A stretch of DNA of 64,000 nucleotides from Comamonadaceae bacterium M7527 (lineage in GTDB: Bacteria; Pseudomonadota; Gammaproteobacteria; Burkholderiales; Burkholderiaceae_C). The stretch lies in contig CP087990.1 in the NCBI GenBank assembly GCA_021044545.1, positions 124,001-188,000 on the forward strand, written 5' to 3'. The notes beneath the pieces are model-generated. The model was given only the letters and a program-made list of their open reading frames with translations. It was not told the DNA's origin and did not search any database. The first letter of the stretch is position 1; each line of letters opens with the position of its first letter. Both the position numbers and the translations under genes were made by a program. Positions 8,835 to 17,119 of the stretch are shown one piece after another.

Positions 8835-9326
8835 ATGAATTGGTCTGCCCTGGACACGGCCATGTCTGCGCTGTTGGGAGCCTCTCTGGTGTGGGGCGCC
8901 TGGCGCGGGTTGGTGTACGAACTGTTGGCGATTGCCAACTGGTTGTTTGCCGTTATGGCCACCAGTCTGGTGGCGCCGCTGCTGGCACAGTGGGTGCCGG
9001 CTTTAGAGGGCACGGGCCTGCTGGCCCTGGTGGTGCGCTATGTGGTGGTGTTTGTGGTGTTTGTATTTGTGGGCGGCTTTGTGGCGTCTACCTTGCGCCG
9101 CTGGATCAGCGCTTCAGGCCTGCGTCCGGCCGATAGATCTCTAGGCGCGTTATTTGGTTTGGTGCGCGGCGTTGTGGTGTTGTTGGTGGCCGCTTTGGTC
9201 GTCTTGGTGCTAAAGCTTGAGGCTGAGCCGTGGTGGAGCAGCTCAAGCGGTGCGCAATTGTTGCAGTCTGTGTTGGTGTTACTAAAGCCTGTGTTGCCAC
9301 AGGCGATTGAAAGGTTGATTCCTTAA
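8835..9326 (+). CDS. cvpA: CvpA family membrane protein
   Basis: A 163-residue inner-membrane protein related to colicin V production protein; its biochemical activity is not established. About four hydrophobic segments are visible, with the family pattern SALLGASLVWGAWRGLVYEL at the start. GLRPADRSLGALFGLVRG lies before the last segment. It ends directly at the purF start (no intergenic base), a coupling that is conserved in many proteobacteria and explains the link to purine synthesis in E. coli. Confidence 0.93.
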   Translation: MNWSALDTAMSALLGASLVWGAWRGLVYELLAIANWLFAVMATSLVAPLLAQWVPALEGTGLLALVVRYVVVFVVFVFVGGFVASTLRRWISASGLRPADRSLGALFGLVRGVVVLLVAALVVLVLKLEAEPWWSSSSGAQLLQSVLVLLKPVLPQAIERLIP

Positions 9327-10796
9327 ATGTGCGGCATTGTTGGCGTGGTCAGTCACGCCCCTGTTAACCAACTGATTTACGACGCCTTGCTGCTGCTGCA
9401 ACACCGCGGGCAAGACGCCGCGGGTATTGTCACGCAGCAAGAGCGCAAGTTTTTTATGCACAAGGCCAAGGGCATGGTGCGCGACGTATTCCGCACCCGC
9501 GACATGCGTGCGCTACCCGGTAACGTGGGCTTGGGCCAGGTGCGCTACCCAACAGCGGGTAACGCCAGCAGCGAAGAAGAAGCCCAGCCGTTTTACGTCA
9601 ACGCGCCATTTGGCCTGGTGATGTCGCACAACGGTAACCTCACCAATGCGCATGCCCTAAAAGCAGAGCTGTTCAGCAGTGACCACCGTCATATCAACAC
9701 CGATTCAGACTCGGAAGTGTTGCTTAACGTATTGGCCCATGAGCTTGAAAATGCCACACGTGGACTGCCACTAAAGCCTTCAGATGTGTTTGCTGCGGTT
9801 GCCCGCGTGCACAAGCGCCTGAAAGGCTCTTACGCGGTCGTGGCCTTGATCGCTGGCCACGGTTTGCTGGCATTTCGCGACCCCTTTGGTATTCGCCCGC
9901 TGTGCTTGGGCCAAGGCGACGGCGCAACCATGGTTGCGAGTGAGTCTGTTGCCCTAGAGGGCACTGGCCACCATTTTGTGCGCGACATCAAGCCGGGCGA
10001 AGCCGTGTTTATAGACATGCAAGGCCACCTGCATGCGCAGCAATGCAGCGAGACATCGCAACACTTTCCGTGCCTGTTTGAGTATGTTTATCTGGCCAGG
10101 CCAGATTCGCAAATGGATGGCGTATCTGTGTACCAGGCGCGTCTGAACATGGGCGAGACCCTGGCGCAACGCGTCATATCGACGGTGTCCCCAGACTTGA
10201 TTGACTCGGTGATTCCCATTCCTGAATCATCCCGCCCCAGTGCCATGCAGTTGGCGCATTTGCTGGGCAAACCTTACCGCGAGGGTTTTGTCAAAAACCG
10301 CTACGTGGGTCGTACCTTCATCATGCCCGGTCAATCTGTGCGCAAGCGCTCGGTGCGTCAAAAGCTCAACGTCATCGCCTCTGAATTCAAGGGGCGCAAT
10401 GTGCTGCTGGTTGACGACTCCATTGTGCGTGGCACCACCAGTCGGGAGATTGTTCAAATGGCCAGAGACGCAGGTGCCAGGCGGGTTTACCTGGCCAGTG
10501 CTGCGCCGCCTGTGCGCTTTCCCAACGTGTACGGCATTGACATGCCAAGCCCGGACGAGCTGGTGGCCAGTGGCAAAACGGTAGACGAAGTTTGCAAACT
10601 TATTGGCTGTGATGCACTCATTTACCAGGATGTTAATGGCCTCAAGAAGGCAGTCGCTTCCCTGAACCCCAACCTAGACGGTTTTGACGCGTCCTGCTTT
10701 GACGGTGTTTATTGCACCGGCGACATCACAGACGCAGACATTGCGCGTTTGCGCGGCGAGCGTGTTGAAGACAGCAATCAAGAGGCTGACGCATGA
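9327..10796 (+). CDS. purF: Amidophosphoribosyltransferase
   Basis: First committed step of purine synthesis: transfers glutamine amide nitrogen to PRPP. The 489-residue protein begins MCGIVGVVS, so Cys2 is the N-terminal nucleophile after Met removal. The glutaminase domain shows RYPTAGN and the SHNGNLTN loop. The phosphoribosyltransferase half contains the PRPP-binding motif VLLVDDSIVRGTTS near 365. No propeptide precedes the Cys, which fits the E. coli type. It starts immediately after cvpA, and its stop overlaps the metZ start by four bases (ATGA), indicating translational coupling. Confidence 0.98.
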   Translation: MCGIVGVVSHAPVNQLIYDALLLLQHRGQDAAGIVTQQERKFFMHKAKGMVRDVFRTRDMRALPGNVGLGQVRYPTAGNASSEEEAQPFYVNAPFGLVMSHNGNLTNAHALKAELFSSDHRHINTDSDSEVLLNVLAHELENATRGLPLKPSDVFAAVARVHKRLKGSYAVVALIAGHGLLAFRDPFGIRPLCLGQGDGATMVASESVALEGTGHHFVRDIKPGEAVFIDMQGHLHAQQCSETSQHFPCLFEYVYLARPDSQMDGVSVYQARLNMGETLAQRVISTVSPDLIDSVIPIPESSRPSAMQLAHLLGKPYREGFVKNRYVGRTFIMPGQSVRKRSVRQKLNVIASEFKGRNVLLVDDSIVRGTTSREIVQMARDAGARRVYLASAAPPVRFPNVYGIDMPSPDELVASGKTVDEVCKLIGCDALIYQDVNGLKKAVASLNPNLDGFDASCFDGVYCTGDITDADIARLRGERVEDSNQEADA

Positions 10797-12025
10797 AACC
10801 ATCTGTTCCCGCCACCCCAGCCCATACTGACCAATGGCATGCCGAGACGCATGCGCAGCACACGGGCATGCCATCCAGTCAATACGGTGAAAACGCGGAG
10901 GCGTTGTTTCTGACCAGCGGCTATGTGCAGCCCAGCGCTGAAGTCGCTGCTGCGCGCTTTGCCGGCGAAGAAGAGGGCTTTACCTACTCTCGTTTGGGTA
11001 ACCCAACCGTCGGTAGTTTTGAGCAACGCTTGGCCGCCATGGAAGGCTCGCAAGCTGCTATTGCCACGTCCACGGGTATGTCGGCAATTTTGCTGATGTG
11101 CATGGGCTTGCTGAAAAGTGGCGACCATGTGATTTGCTCGCACTCCATGTTTGGCTCAACCATCAAGCTCATAGGCACAGAGTTTGCCAAGTTTGGTGTG
11201 ACCACCACCTTTGTGTCGCAAACCAACGTAGGCGAATGGGCCAGTGCGGTGCAGCCCAATACGCGGCTGTTGTTTGCCGAGACGCCTACCAACCCGCTGA
11301 CTGACGTTTGTGACATTGCGGCCTTGGCCGACATTGCGCACAAGGCCGGCGCGTGGCTGGCGGTAGACAATTGCTTTGCCACGCCCATATTGCAGCGCCC
11401 TGTTGCGTTTGGCGCAGATATTGTGGTGCACTCGGGCACCAAGTATTTGGATGGCCAGGGTCGCGTGATGGCAGGTGCTTTGTGTGCCAGCAGCGAGTTG
11501 GTGAATCAGGTGTTCAGCCCCTTGATCCGCAGCGCTGGCATGACCTTGTCGCCGTTCAATGCCTGGGTGGTGCTAAAGGGCCTTGAAACGCTGGGCATTC
11601 GCATGCGCGCCCAGTCGGCCAATGCCCTGGCCCTGGCCCATTGGCTGCAACAGCAGCCATGCGTGGACCATGTGTTTTTTCCGGGCTTGCAAAGCCACCC
11701 ACAACATGCGCTTGCCATGCGCCAGCAAAGTGACCTGGGCGGCGCGGTGTTGTCGTTCACGCTAAAAGCCGATAGTCCCGAGCAGGGTAGGGCGCGGGCG
11801 TTTGCCACGCTCAATGCCTTGCAGCTGGTCAAGCTGTGTACCAATCTGGGGGACACCAAGACCTTGGTGTCTCATCCGGCCAGTACCTCACATGGCCGTC
11901 TGACCGAGGCGCAGCGCGCCAGCGCAGGCGTTGGCCAGTCACTTATTCGGGTGGCCGTTGGCCTGGAGCATGGCCCCGATTTGCAACAAGACTTTTTACA
12001 CGCGCTCTCGGTCGGTGGCGCGTAA
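10793..12025 (+). CDS. metZ: O-succinylhomoserine sulfhydrylase
   Basis: A pyridoxal-phosphate enzyme that makes homocysteine from O-succinylhomoserine and sulfide in methionine synthesis. The 410-residue protein has the Cys/Met metabolism fold. The lysine that binds the cofactor lies in VVHSGTKYLDGQGR near 213, and YSRLGNPTVGSFEQRLAAMEG lies near the N-terminus. It overlaps purF by ATGA, as in pseudomonads. A second sulfhydrylase of the O-acetylhomoserine type is at 56.9 kb, so two routes of direct sulfhydrylation may coexist. Substrate preference is inferred from context and cannot be read from the sequence. Confidence 0.92.
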   Translation: MKPSVPATPAHTDQWHAETHAQHTGMPSSQYGENAEALFLTSGYVQPSAEVAAARFAGEEEGFTYSRLGNPTVGSFEQRLAAMEGSQAAIATSTGMSAILLMCMGLLKSGDHVICSHSMFGSTIKLIGTEFAKFGVTTTFVSQTNVGEWASAVQPNTRLLFAETPTNPLTDVCDIAALADIAHKAGAWLAVDNCFATPILQRPVAFGADIVVHSGTKYLDGQGRVMAGALCASSELVNQVFSPLIRSAGMTLSPFNAWVVLKGLETLGIRMRAQSANALALAHWLQQQPCVDHVFFPGLQSHPQHALAMRQQSDLGGAVLSFTLKADSPEQGRARAFATLNALQLVKLCTNLGDTKTLVSHPASTSHGRLTEAQRASAGVGQSLIRVAVGLEHGPDLQQDFLHALSVGGA

Positions 12026-12043
12026 TTACCCACTGCTTGAGTT

Positions 12044-13451
12044 ATGACTACTACAGATACTGCTGCCCGCGTGCGCACTCGCTTTGCGCCGTCGCCCACT
12101 GGTTTTATTCACCTGGGTAATATTCGCTCTGCGCTGTACCCATGGGCGTTTGCCAAGGCCACAGGCGGCGACTTTATTTTGCGCATAGAAGACACGGACC
12201 AGGCCCGCTCAACGCAAGCGTCTGTGGATGTGATCTTGCAGGGTATGCAGTGGCTAGGCATGACGCCTGACGAAGGCCCTTTCTATCAAATGCAGCGCAT
12301 GGACCGCTACCGCGACGTGCTGGAGCAGCTCAAGGCAAAAGGTTTGGTCTATCCCTGCTACATGTCGGTAGAGGCGCTAGACGCATTGCGCGAAGCGCAA
12401 ATGGCCGCAAAGGAAAAACCACGCTACAACGGCATGTGGCGCCCAGAGCCTGGCAAGACATTGCCCAGCGTGCCGCAAGACGTGCAGCCTGTGTGGCGCT
12501 TTAAAAACCCAACCGAGGGGGTGGTAGCTTGGATGGACAAGGTCAAAGGCCCCATAGAAATTGCCAATGCCGAGTTGGACGATCTGGTGGTGGCGCGCCC
12601 GGACGGCACGCCCACCTACAACTTCTGTGTGGTGGTCGACGACATGGACATGGCTATTACCCATGTCATACGCGGCGACGATCACGTGAACAACACGCCG
12701 CGCCAAATCAACATCGCGAAAGCGCTGGGCTACGCGCCGCCCACTTACGCGCACTTACCGACCGTGCTGAATGAGGCCGGCGAAAAGATGAGCAAGCGCA
12801 ACGGTGCCAAAGCCGTTACGCAATACCGCGACGAAGGCTACTTGCCCGAAGCCATGGTGAACTACCTGGCTCGCCTGGGCTGGAGCCATGGTGACGACGA
12901 AGTGTTTAGCGTAGAGCAGTTTATTGCGTGGTTTAACTTAGACCATTTGGGCCGCAGTGCCGCGCAGTTTGACGAAGCCAAGCTGCGTTGGATCAACGCC
13001 CAGCACATCAAGGCCAGCTGATGCGGCACTGGCTGCCATGGTGGCACAGCGTTTGTCGCTGGACGGTATCAACGCCACGCCCGATGCCAGGCTCATTGGT
13101 ATTTGCGCCCTGTTCAAAGACCGCTGCGACACCCTGGTGGCGCTTGCAGCTTGGGCCAAAGCCTATTTTGTTGACGCCGTAGCCAGCCATGAAGACATCG
13201 CAAAGCATGTCACCGACGCCGTTAAACCAGCCATGGCGACGCTTGCAGGCTTGCTTGAAGCCGGTGAGTGGACCCAAGAGGCGATTGCTGCAGCTATCAA
13301 GACCACGCTTGCTGAACACGGTTTGAAAATGCCCCAGCTGGCCATGCCTGTGCGCGTTCTCACCATGGGTACACCCAACACGCCGTCGGTAGATGCCATG
13401 CTGGCTTTGTTCGATAAAAAAAATGTGGTGGCGAAACTCAAAGCAGCCTGA
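12044..13451 (+). CDS. gltX: Glutamyl-tRNA synthetase, interrupted by a frameshift near 13018
   Basis: Charges tRNA-Glu in the cytoplasm; normally essential. The first frame gives the class I signature FAPSPTGFIHLGN and the KMSKRNGAKAV loop (KMSKR). It stops at 13019-13021 after INAQHIKAS. The rest (ADAALAAMVAQRL onward to the end at 13451) continues in another frame. The span is 1408 bases, one more than a multiple of three, so one extra base or two missing bases at CCAGCTGATG would restore a protein of about 468 residues, the normal size. Sequence error is more likely than a real break. Three tRNA genes follow, including tRNA-Glu. Confidence 0.93.
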
Positions 13452-13461
13452 AAAGTGTTCT

Positions 13462-13467
13462 ATACTT
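13462..13467 (+). promoter_or_regulatory. Probable -10 element of the tRNA-Ala transcript
   Basis: TATACT lies 58 bases before tRNA-Ala and is followed by a leader (TTGCAGGCTTGCT...) that is also found before tRNA-Glu and, in part, before tRNA-Gly. No clear -35 hexamer is visible. Confidence 0.5.
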
Positions 13468-13525
13468 GCAGGCTTGCTACAAAGCAGCAAACAATTCAAG
13501 TTGAATGCAATTTGTAACAACCCGT

Positions 13526-13601
<76 letters not shown>

Positions 13602-13630
13602 AGTTTTTTAAAAGCAGCACAAAATCATCG

Positions 13631-13636
13631 TATAAT
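13631..13636 (+). promoter_or_regulatory. Probable -10 element of the tRNA-Glu transcript
   Basis: A consensus TATAAT lies 65 bases upstream of tRNA-Glu. It is followed by GTGAGGCTTGCTTCAAA, nearly the same leader as in front of tRNA-Ala. This suggests that tRNA-Glu and tRNA-Asp have their own promoter within the cluster. Confidence 0.55.
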
Positions 13637-13701
13637 GTGAGGCTTGCTTCAAATAGACAGCAATGTCTGTCTAAAGCTGAAGCGGAATTTTTCTAGGTTT
13701 T

Positions 13702-13777
13702 GACCCTATCGTCTAGAGGCCTAGGACACCACCCTTTCACGGTGGGTACCGGGGTTCGAATCCCCGTAGGGTCGCCA
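13702..13777 (+). tRNA. tRNA-Glu (anticodon TTC)
   Basis: Acceptor GACCCTA pairs with TAGGGTC. The CTTTCAC anticodon loop carries TTC, GTCTAGAGGCC in the D arm is typical of tRNA-Glu, and CCA is encoded. It lies 250 bases after gltX, whose product charges this tRNA. Confidence 0.97.
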
Positions 13778-13791
13778 AGTTTGTAGCACTT

Positions 13792-13813
13792 GGTGGATGC
13801 CACAAGCATCCAC
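13792..13813. other. Hairpin between tRNA-Glu and tRNA-Asp
   Basis: GTGGATGC, loop CCACAA, then GCATCCAC form an 8-bp stem in the 53-base spacer. No T-run follows, so it is more likely a processing structure in a shared transcript than a terminator. Confidence 0.45.
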
Positions 13814-13830
13814 TCAAAAGCTGCCCACGC

Positions 13831-13907
13831 GGAGTGGTAGTTCAGTTGGTTAGAATACCGGCCTGTCACGCCGGGGGTCGCGGGTTCGAGTCCCGTCCAC
13901 TCCGCCA
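13831..13907 (+). tRNA. tRNA-Asp (anticodon GTC)
   Basis: Acceptor GGAGTGG pairs with CCACTCC. The anticodon loop CTGTCAC carries GTC, the T arm has GGGTTCGAGTCCC, and CCA is encoded. Last tRNA of the cluster, followed by a strong terminator. Confidence 0.97.
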
Positions 13908-13938
13908 TTGGTTATAGGCTTCAAACGCCTGATGAATC

Positions 13939-13966
13939 AAAGCCTCTTGTTTACAAGAGGCTTTTT
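13939..13966 (+). terminator. Intrinsic terminator after the tRNA cluster
   Basis: AAAGCCTCTTG, loop TTTA, then CAAGAGGCTTT and a run of T. The 11-bp stem plus U-tract is a clear rho-independent terminator about 30 bases after tRNA-Asp. Confidence 0.9.
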
Positions 13967-14094
13967 CATTTGTGTTGTGCATTTGTACCTTCATAACACA
14001 TGTCGCCAAGTGGTGTTGTAGCAACACCAGCTGTAGCAACGAGCTGCGGTCGTGAAACGTGTACTGCGTCTTTTGTCTGAACGGGCCCTATTGT

Positions 14095-15114
14095 TTACGA
14101 ACGCAGAGCCAAGGGTAAGTTCAGTAGCAAGTTCTGGGGCTTTAGCCTTAACCGGTTGTCGGTGTCACAGGCCATGGCCATGTAGACGGGCTTGCCGGCG
14201 ACCTTGGCCAGCATATCTGTGGGTTTGTCAAATTCCAGCTTGAACAAGCACAGCAATTGCGCCAAGCGTGCATCGCCTACACGCTTGCCAAGGTAGAGGT
14301 CATTCAAAATGGCGCTGGACTGCATGTCCAGACCAAGATGCCAGGCCCACTTTTTGTCCTGCACCTTGTCCTGCGCTGTGATGCGTACCTTCACGTGCAG
14401 AAAATGCCGTACCCAATTGGTTATCAGGTCACACAGTGCTTTCATCGCAGGTTGCTGGCTGTTCAGGGCAATAACGGTGTCGTACTTGGTGTCGCGCGCC
14501 CAATAAACGTCTTGGTTGTCGGGGCCGATAACGTCCAAATCCACACCTATCAGAGAACCACCGCCGGTACGGAGCAAGCCCATCAAGTCAAAGCCTGCGT
14601 TGGGTGCTCGCGCATTGACCACTTCTTCGTCAGCAGCGAGCAAGGCCCCCTCGTCGGTGGACGTGATCATTTGGCTGCGGAAGAACATTTCTCCTACCCG
14701 TGCGGCCAATGCGGAGGGCGCGGCGCCCAACACGTGGCGCACCAGCACGTGGGTGAGCTGGTTGACCAGTACTGGCGGTACATCAACGCCTGTGCCCTGA
14801 AAGAGTGCCATGTAACTGGCCTCCAACGTGGGGCGGGCCAGCACTCGGTCGCGAAACCGCAGCCATACCCTGTAGTTGTCGGCTACATCTGGATTGGCGA
14901 GCTGCGCCAATTGGTCGTCAGATATGTTGGTACGAGGCTGCGCGACCAGCTGCGAAAAGAGTGCACGCTCTGCGTCGCAGGAGGTGTCCACTGGGGCCAG
15001 CTCCGGGCGGTTTAATAAAAAGCTGAGAAAGGCGTCGGTAACCACCAATTGCTGTTGCGCGTCAACATGCAATAAGGCGTAGCCGGATTGAGACCAGAAA
15101 TCGTTTTTGAGCAT
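14095..15114 (-). CDS. Conserved protein of unknown function, probably DUF6352 family
   Basis: A 339-residue protein without recognisable catalytic motif, signal peptide or membrane segment. It begins FWSQSGYALLHVDAQQQLVVTDAFL, and a block DNYRVWLRFRDRVLARPTLEASYMALFQG lies near 80-107. A segment of RNAP-like aspartates, GGGSLIGVDLDVIGPDNQDVYW, lies mid-protein. From memory this matches a betaproteobacterial family named DUF6352; I cannot confirm it without a search. It sits alone on the minus strand between the tRNA cluster and hslR, 115 bp from the latter. Confidence 0.7.
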   Translation of the reverse strand: MLKNDFWSQSGYALLHVDAQQQLVVTDAFLSFLLNRPELAPVDTSCDAERALFSQLVAQPRTNISDDQLAQLANPDVADNYRVWLRFRDRVLARPTLEASYMALFQGTGVDVPPVLVNQLTHVLVRHVLGAAPSALAARVGEMFFRSQMITSTDEGALLAADEEVVNARAPNAGFDLMGLLRTGGGSLIGVDLDVIGPDNQDVYWARDTKYDTVIALNSQQPAMKALCDLITNWVRHFLHVKVRITAQDKVQDKKWAWHLGLDMQSSAILNDLYLGKRVGDARLAQLLCLFKLEFDKPTDMLAKVAGKPVYMAMACDTDNRLRLKPQNLLLNLPLALRS

Positions 15115-15229
15115 CGTGGCTCATTTTAGGTGGTCTGGTTGCGTATTGGTGCGACGTAGTCCGTTGTTTGTTCCCTTGCAGCCCGTGGCAGCACATGGCC
15201 AAGGCTTGGTGCGTTGCCGGTTGGCAGGC

Positions 15230-15694
15230 CTAGTCGTCCAGGCTGGCCGTCCAGCGAGCGTCCCAGTGGCCGGCGTTGTCGCGCCCGCTTGCTTTTTGCA
15301 GGTCGCGCCTGTCTCTTTTGGTGGGGCGGCCCTGTGTGATGGCCTGCGCTGGCTCCGGCGCGAGGCGCCTGGCTGCCGCGGCTGCTTCGCGCGCGGCTTT
15401 TGATTCGGCTGTTTCTGTGTACAAGGCTTGCGCGATGGGGGCGCTGCCCCGTATGGCGCTAAGGCCCAGCACGTTTACTGTCCAGGTCATGCGCTGCACC
15501 ATGATTTCAATGGTGTCCCCCAGTTTGACGTCACGCGAGGGTTTGGCCAATGCACCATTGAGTTTGATGTGGCCTTTGTTGGCTGCATCCGTAGCCAAGG
15601 CGCGCGTCTTGAAAAAGCGCGCTGCCCATAGCCACTTGTCCAAGCGGTATTTGCTGTCTGCATCGCTGCTGTTGGCGGCGTTGTTCTTGCTCAT
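15230..15694 (-). CDS. hslR: S4 domain RNA-binding protein, Hsp15-like
   Basis: Hsp15-type proteins bind stalled 50S subunits that carry nascent chains and help recycle them. The 154-residue protein has an N-terminal S4 domain (YRLDKWLWAARFFKTRALATDA through GALAKPSRDVKLGDTIEI, about residues 16-67). A basic and alanine-rich tail ends GRPTKRDRRDL...WDARW, as in many Hsp15 homologues. It lies 14 bp from the hemH stop on the same strand, so the two are probably cotranscribed. Confidence 0.9.
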   Translation of the reverse strand: MSKNNAANSSDADSKYRLDKWLWAARFFKTRALATDAANKGHIKLNGALAKPSRDVKLGDTIEIMVQRMTWTVNVLGLSAIRGSAPIAQALYTETAESKAAREAAAAARRLAPEPAQAITQGRPTKRDRRDLQKASGRDNAGHWDARWTASLDD

Positions 15695-15708
15695 ACCCAG
15701 CGGTGGTT

Positions 15709-16800
15709 TTACTGCTTGGCGCCCATGGCCAGCGCAGCGTGTTGCGCAGCCTGCGACGCCGTTGCGTCGTGTGCGGTGGTGGTGGGCCAGCCTTGCAGGT
15801 GTGACGCTGCAATGACGGCCAAGCCTTCAACCCATGCGGTATCGTCGTTGAGGCAGGCAATGTAGTTGAACTGCTCGCCACCGACATGCATGAAAGCCTC
15901 ACGTGCCTCGTCTTGAATTTCTTCTAATGTTTCCAGGCAGTCACTGGTGAATCCGGGGCACATCACGTCCACGCGCTTGAGGCCCTTGCTGGCAAGGTCT
16001 ATGAGTGTGGGTTCTGTGTAGGGCTCTAGCCACTTGGCCTTGCCAAAGCGGGACTGGAAGGTGACTTTGTATTGATCCTTGCCAAGCCCCAGCGCTTGGG
16101 CCAGCAGCCTGGCAGTTTTGTGGCACTGGCAGTGGTAGGGGTCGCCGAGGTGTAGCGTGCGCTCGGGTACGCCGTGAAAGCTCATCAGCAGCAATTCAGC
16201 TTGTCCGTTGGCCTGCCAATGTGCTTTAACCTTGCCAGCCAGCGCCGCGATGTAGGCGGGGTGGTCGTGGTACTGGTTGACAAAGCGCATCTCAGGCACC
16301 CAGCGTATGTTCAGTGCCCATTTGTAAAACGCGTCAAACACACTGGCCGTGGTTGTGCCGCTGTATTGGGGGTAGGCCGTCATCAGTAACACACGCGTCA
16401 CACCCTGCAGTTTGAGCTGGTTCATCACGCTGGCCATGTTGGGCTGTCCGTAGCGCATCACCATGTGCACAGCCACATCGTGACCGCTGGCGCGCAGCTG
16501 GGACTCAAGCGCATGGGCTTGCGCTTGCGTACCCACTTTTAGCGGGGACCCGTCACTGGTCCAAATGCTGGCGTACTTGGCCGCAGACTTCCTGGGGCGA
16601 ATGCGCAAAATAATGCCGTGCAATATCAGCATCCAAATGAGTCTTGGAATTTCGACCACGCGTCGGTCGGCCAAGAATTCGGCCAGGTAACGACGCAGGG
16701 CAGGGGCGGTAGGCGCGTCTGGTGTGCCTAGATTGCACCACAGTACAGCTGTTTTGGCGGGCTGGCCGTGGGTGTAGGGGGCTTCTGGTTGAAATGACAT
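15709..16800 (-). CDS. hemH: Ferrochelatase
   Basis: Inserts ferrous iron into protoporphyrin IX, the last step of haem synthesis, at the inner face of the membrane. The 363-residue protein shows VLWCNLGTPDAP near the start, LMTAYPQYSGTTTAS mid-protein, the catalytic histidine in SFHGVPE and the acidic cluster CLETLEEI. It reads toward hslR, 14 bp downstream. Upstream lies the long AT-rich region shared divergently with proX. Confidence 0.97.
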   Translation of the reverse strand: MSFQPEAPYTHGQPAKTAVLWCNLGTPDAPTAPALRRYLAEFLADRRVVEIPRLIWMLILHGIILRIRPRKSAAKYASIWTSDGSPLKVGTQAQAHALESQLRASGHDVAVHMVMRYGQPNMASVMNQLKLQGVTRVLLMTAYPQYSGTTTASVFDAFYKWALNIRWVPEMRFVNQYHDHPAYIAALAGKVKAHWQANGQAELLLMSFHGVPERTLHLGDPYHCQCHKTARLLAQALGLGKDQYKVTFQSRFGKAKWLEPYTEPTLIDLASKGLKRVDVMCPGFTSDCLETLEEIQDEAREAFMHVGGEQFNYIACLNDDTAWVEGLAVIAASHLQGWPTTTAHDATASQAAQHAALAMGAKQ

Positions 16801-17119
16801 GGCTATATTGTCTCTTATGCGCTAAAGCCCTGTTGATCGCTGGTCAGCGAGTTTGGCGCATTGTTCAAATGGCTTGTTTATTTTAAAAAGTAGTTATATA
16901 TAGTTAAAAATTTACTTTGTTATATGAAATAAAGCAGCTAAAAGCGAAGAATTAGATATTCTGATATATTTAGTCTTGTAAGTTCAACCCAACACCCTGT
17001 TGGTTGAGCGGCTGGTTTGTCGTTCGTTTTTATCCTTCAGGTCGTCGGGTCGCTTTCGCTCCGAGTGCACCTGTGTATGCAGATCCTCGGGACACCGTTT
17101 AACTGTTAGGAGAAGAAAT
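16801..17119 (+). promoter_or_regulatory. AT-rich promoter region and structured leader of proX
   Basis: This 319-base gap between divergent hemH and proX holds no gene. Positions about 16865-16980 are strikingly AT-rich for this genome, as expected for an osmotically controlled promoter region. Two stems follow before the start. In the first, CAAC-C-CAAC (16985-16993) pairs with GTTGGTTG (16999-17006) leaving one bulged C. In the second, CCGAGTGCA (17061-17069) pairs with TGCA and CTCGG (17078-17090) across an internal GATC. The proX ribosome site AGGAGA is at 17108-17113. No known riboswitch was recognised. Confidence 0.55.

Noticed and set aside
17000..17119. Longer proX start upstream of the TTG
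   Set aside because: No ribosome site, and the extension would hide the lipoprotein signal peptide; AGGAGA precedes TTG 17120.
16981..17119. A riboswitch before proX
   Set aside because: The two stems do not match any class I know; they are reported only as leader structure.
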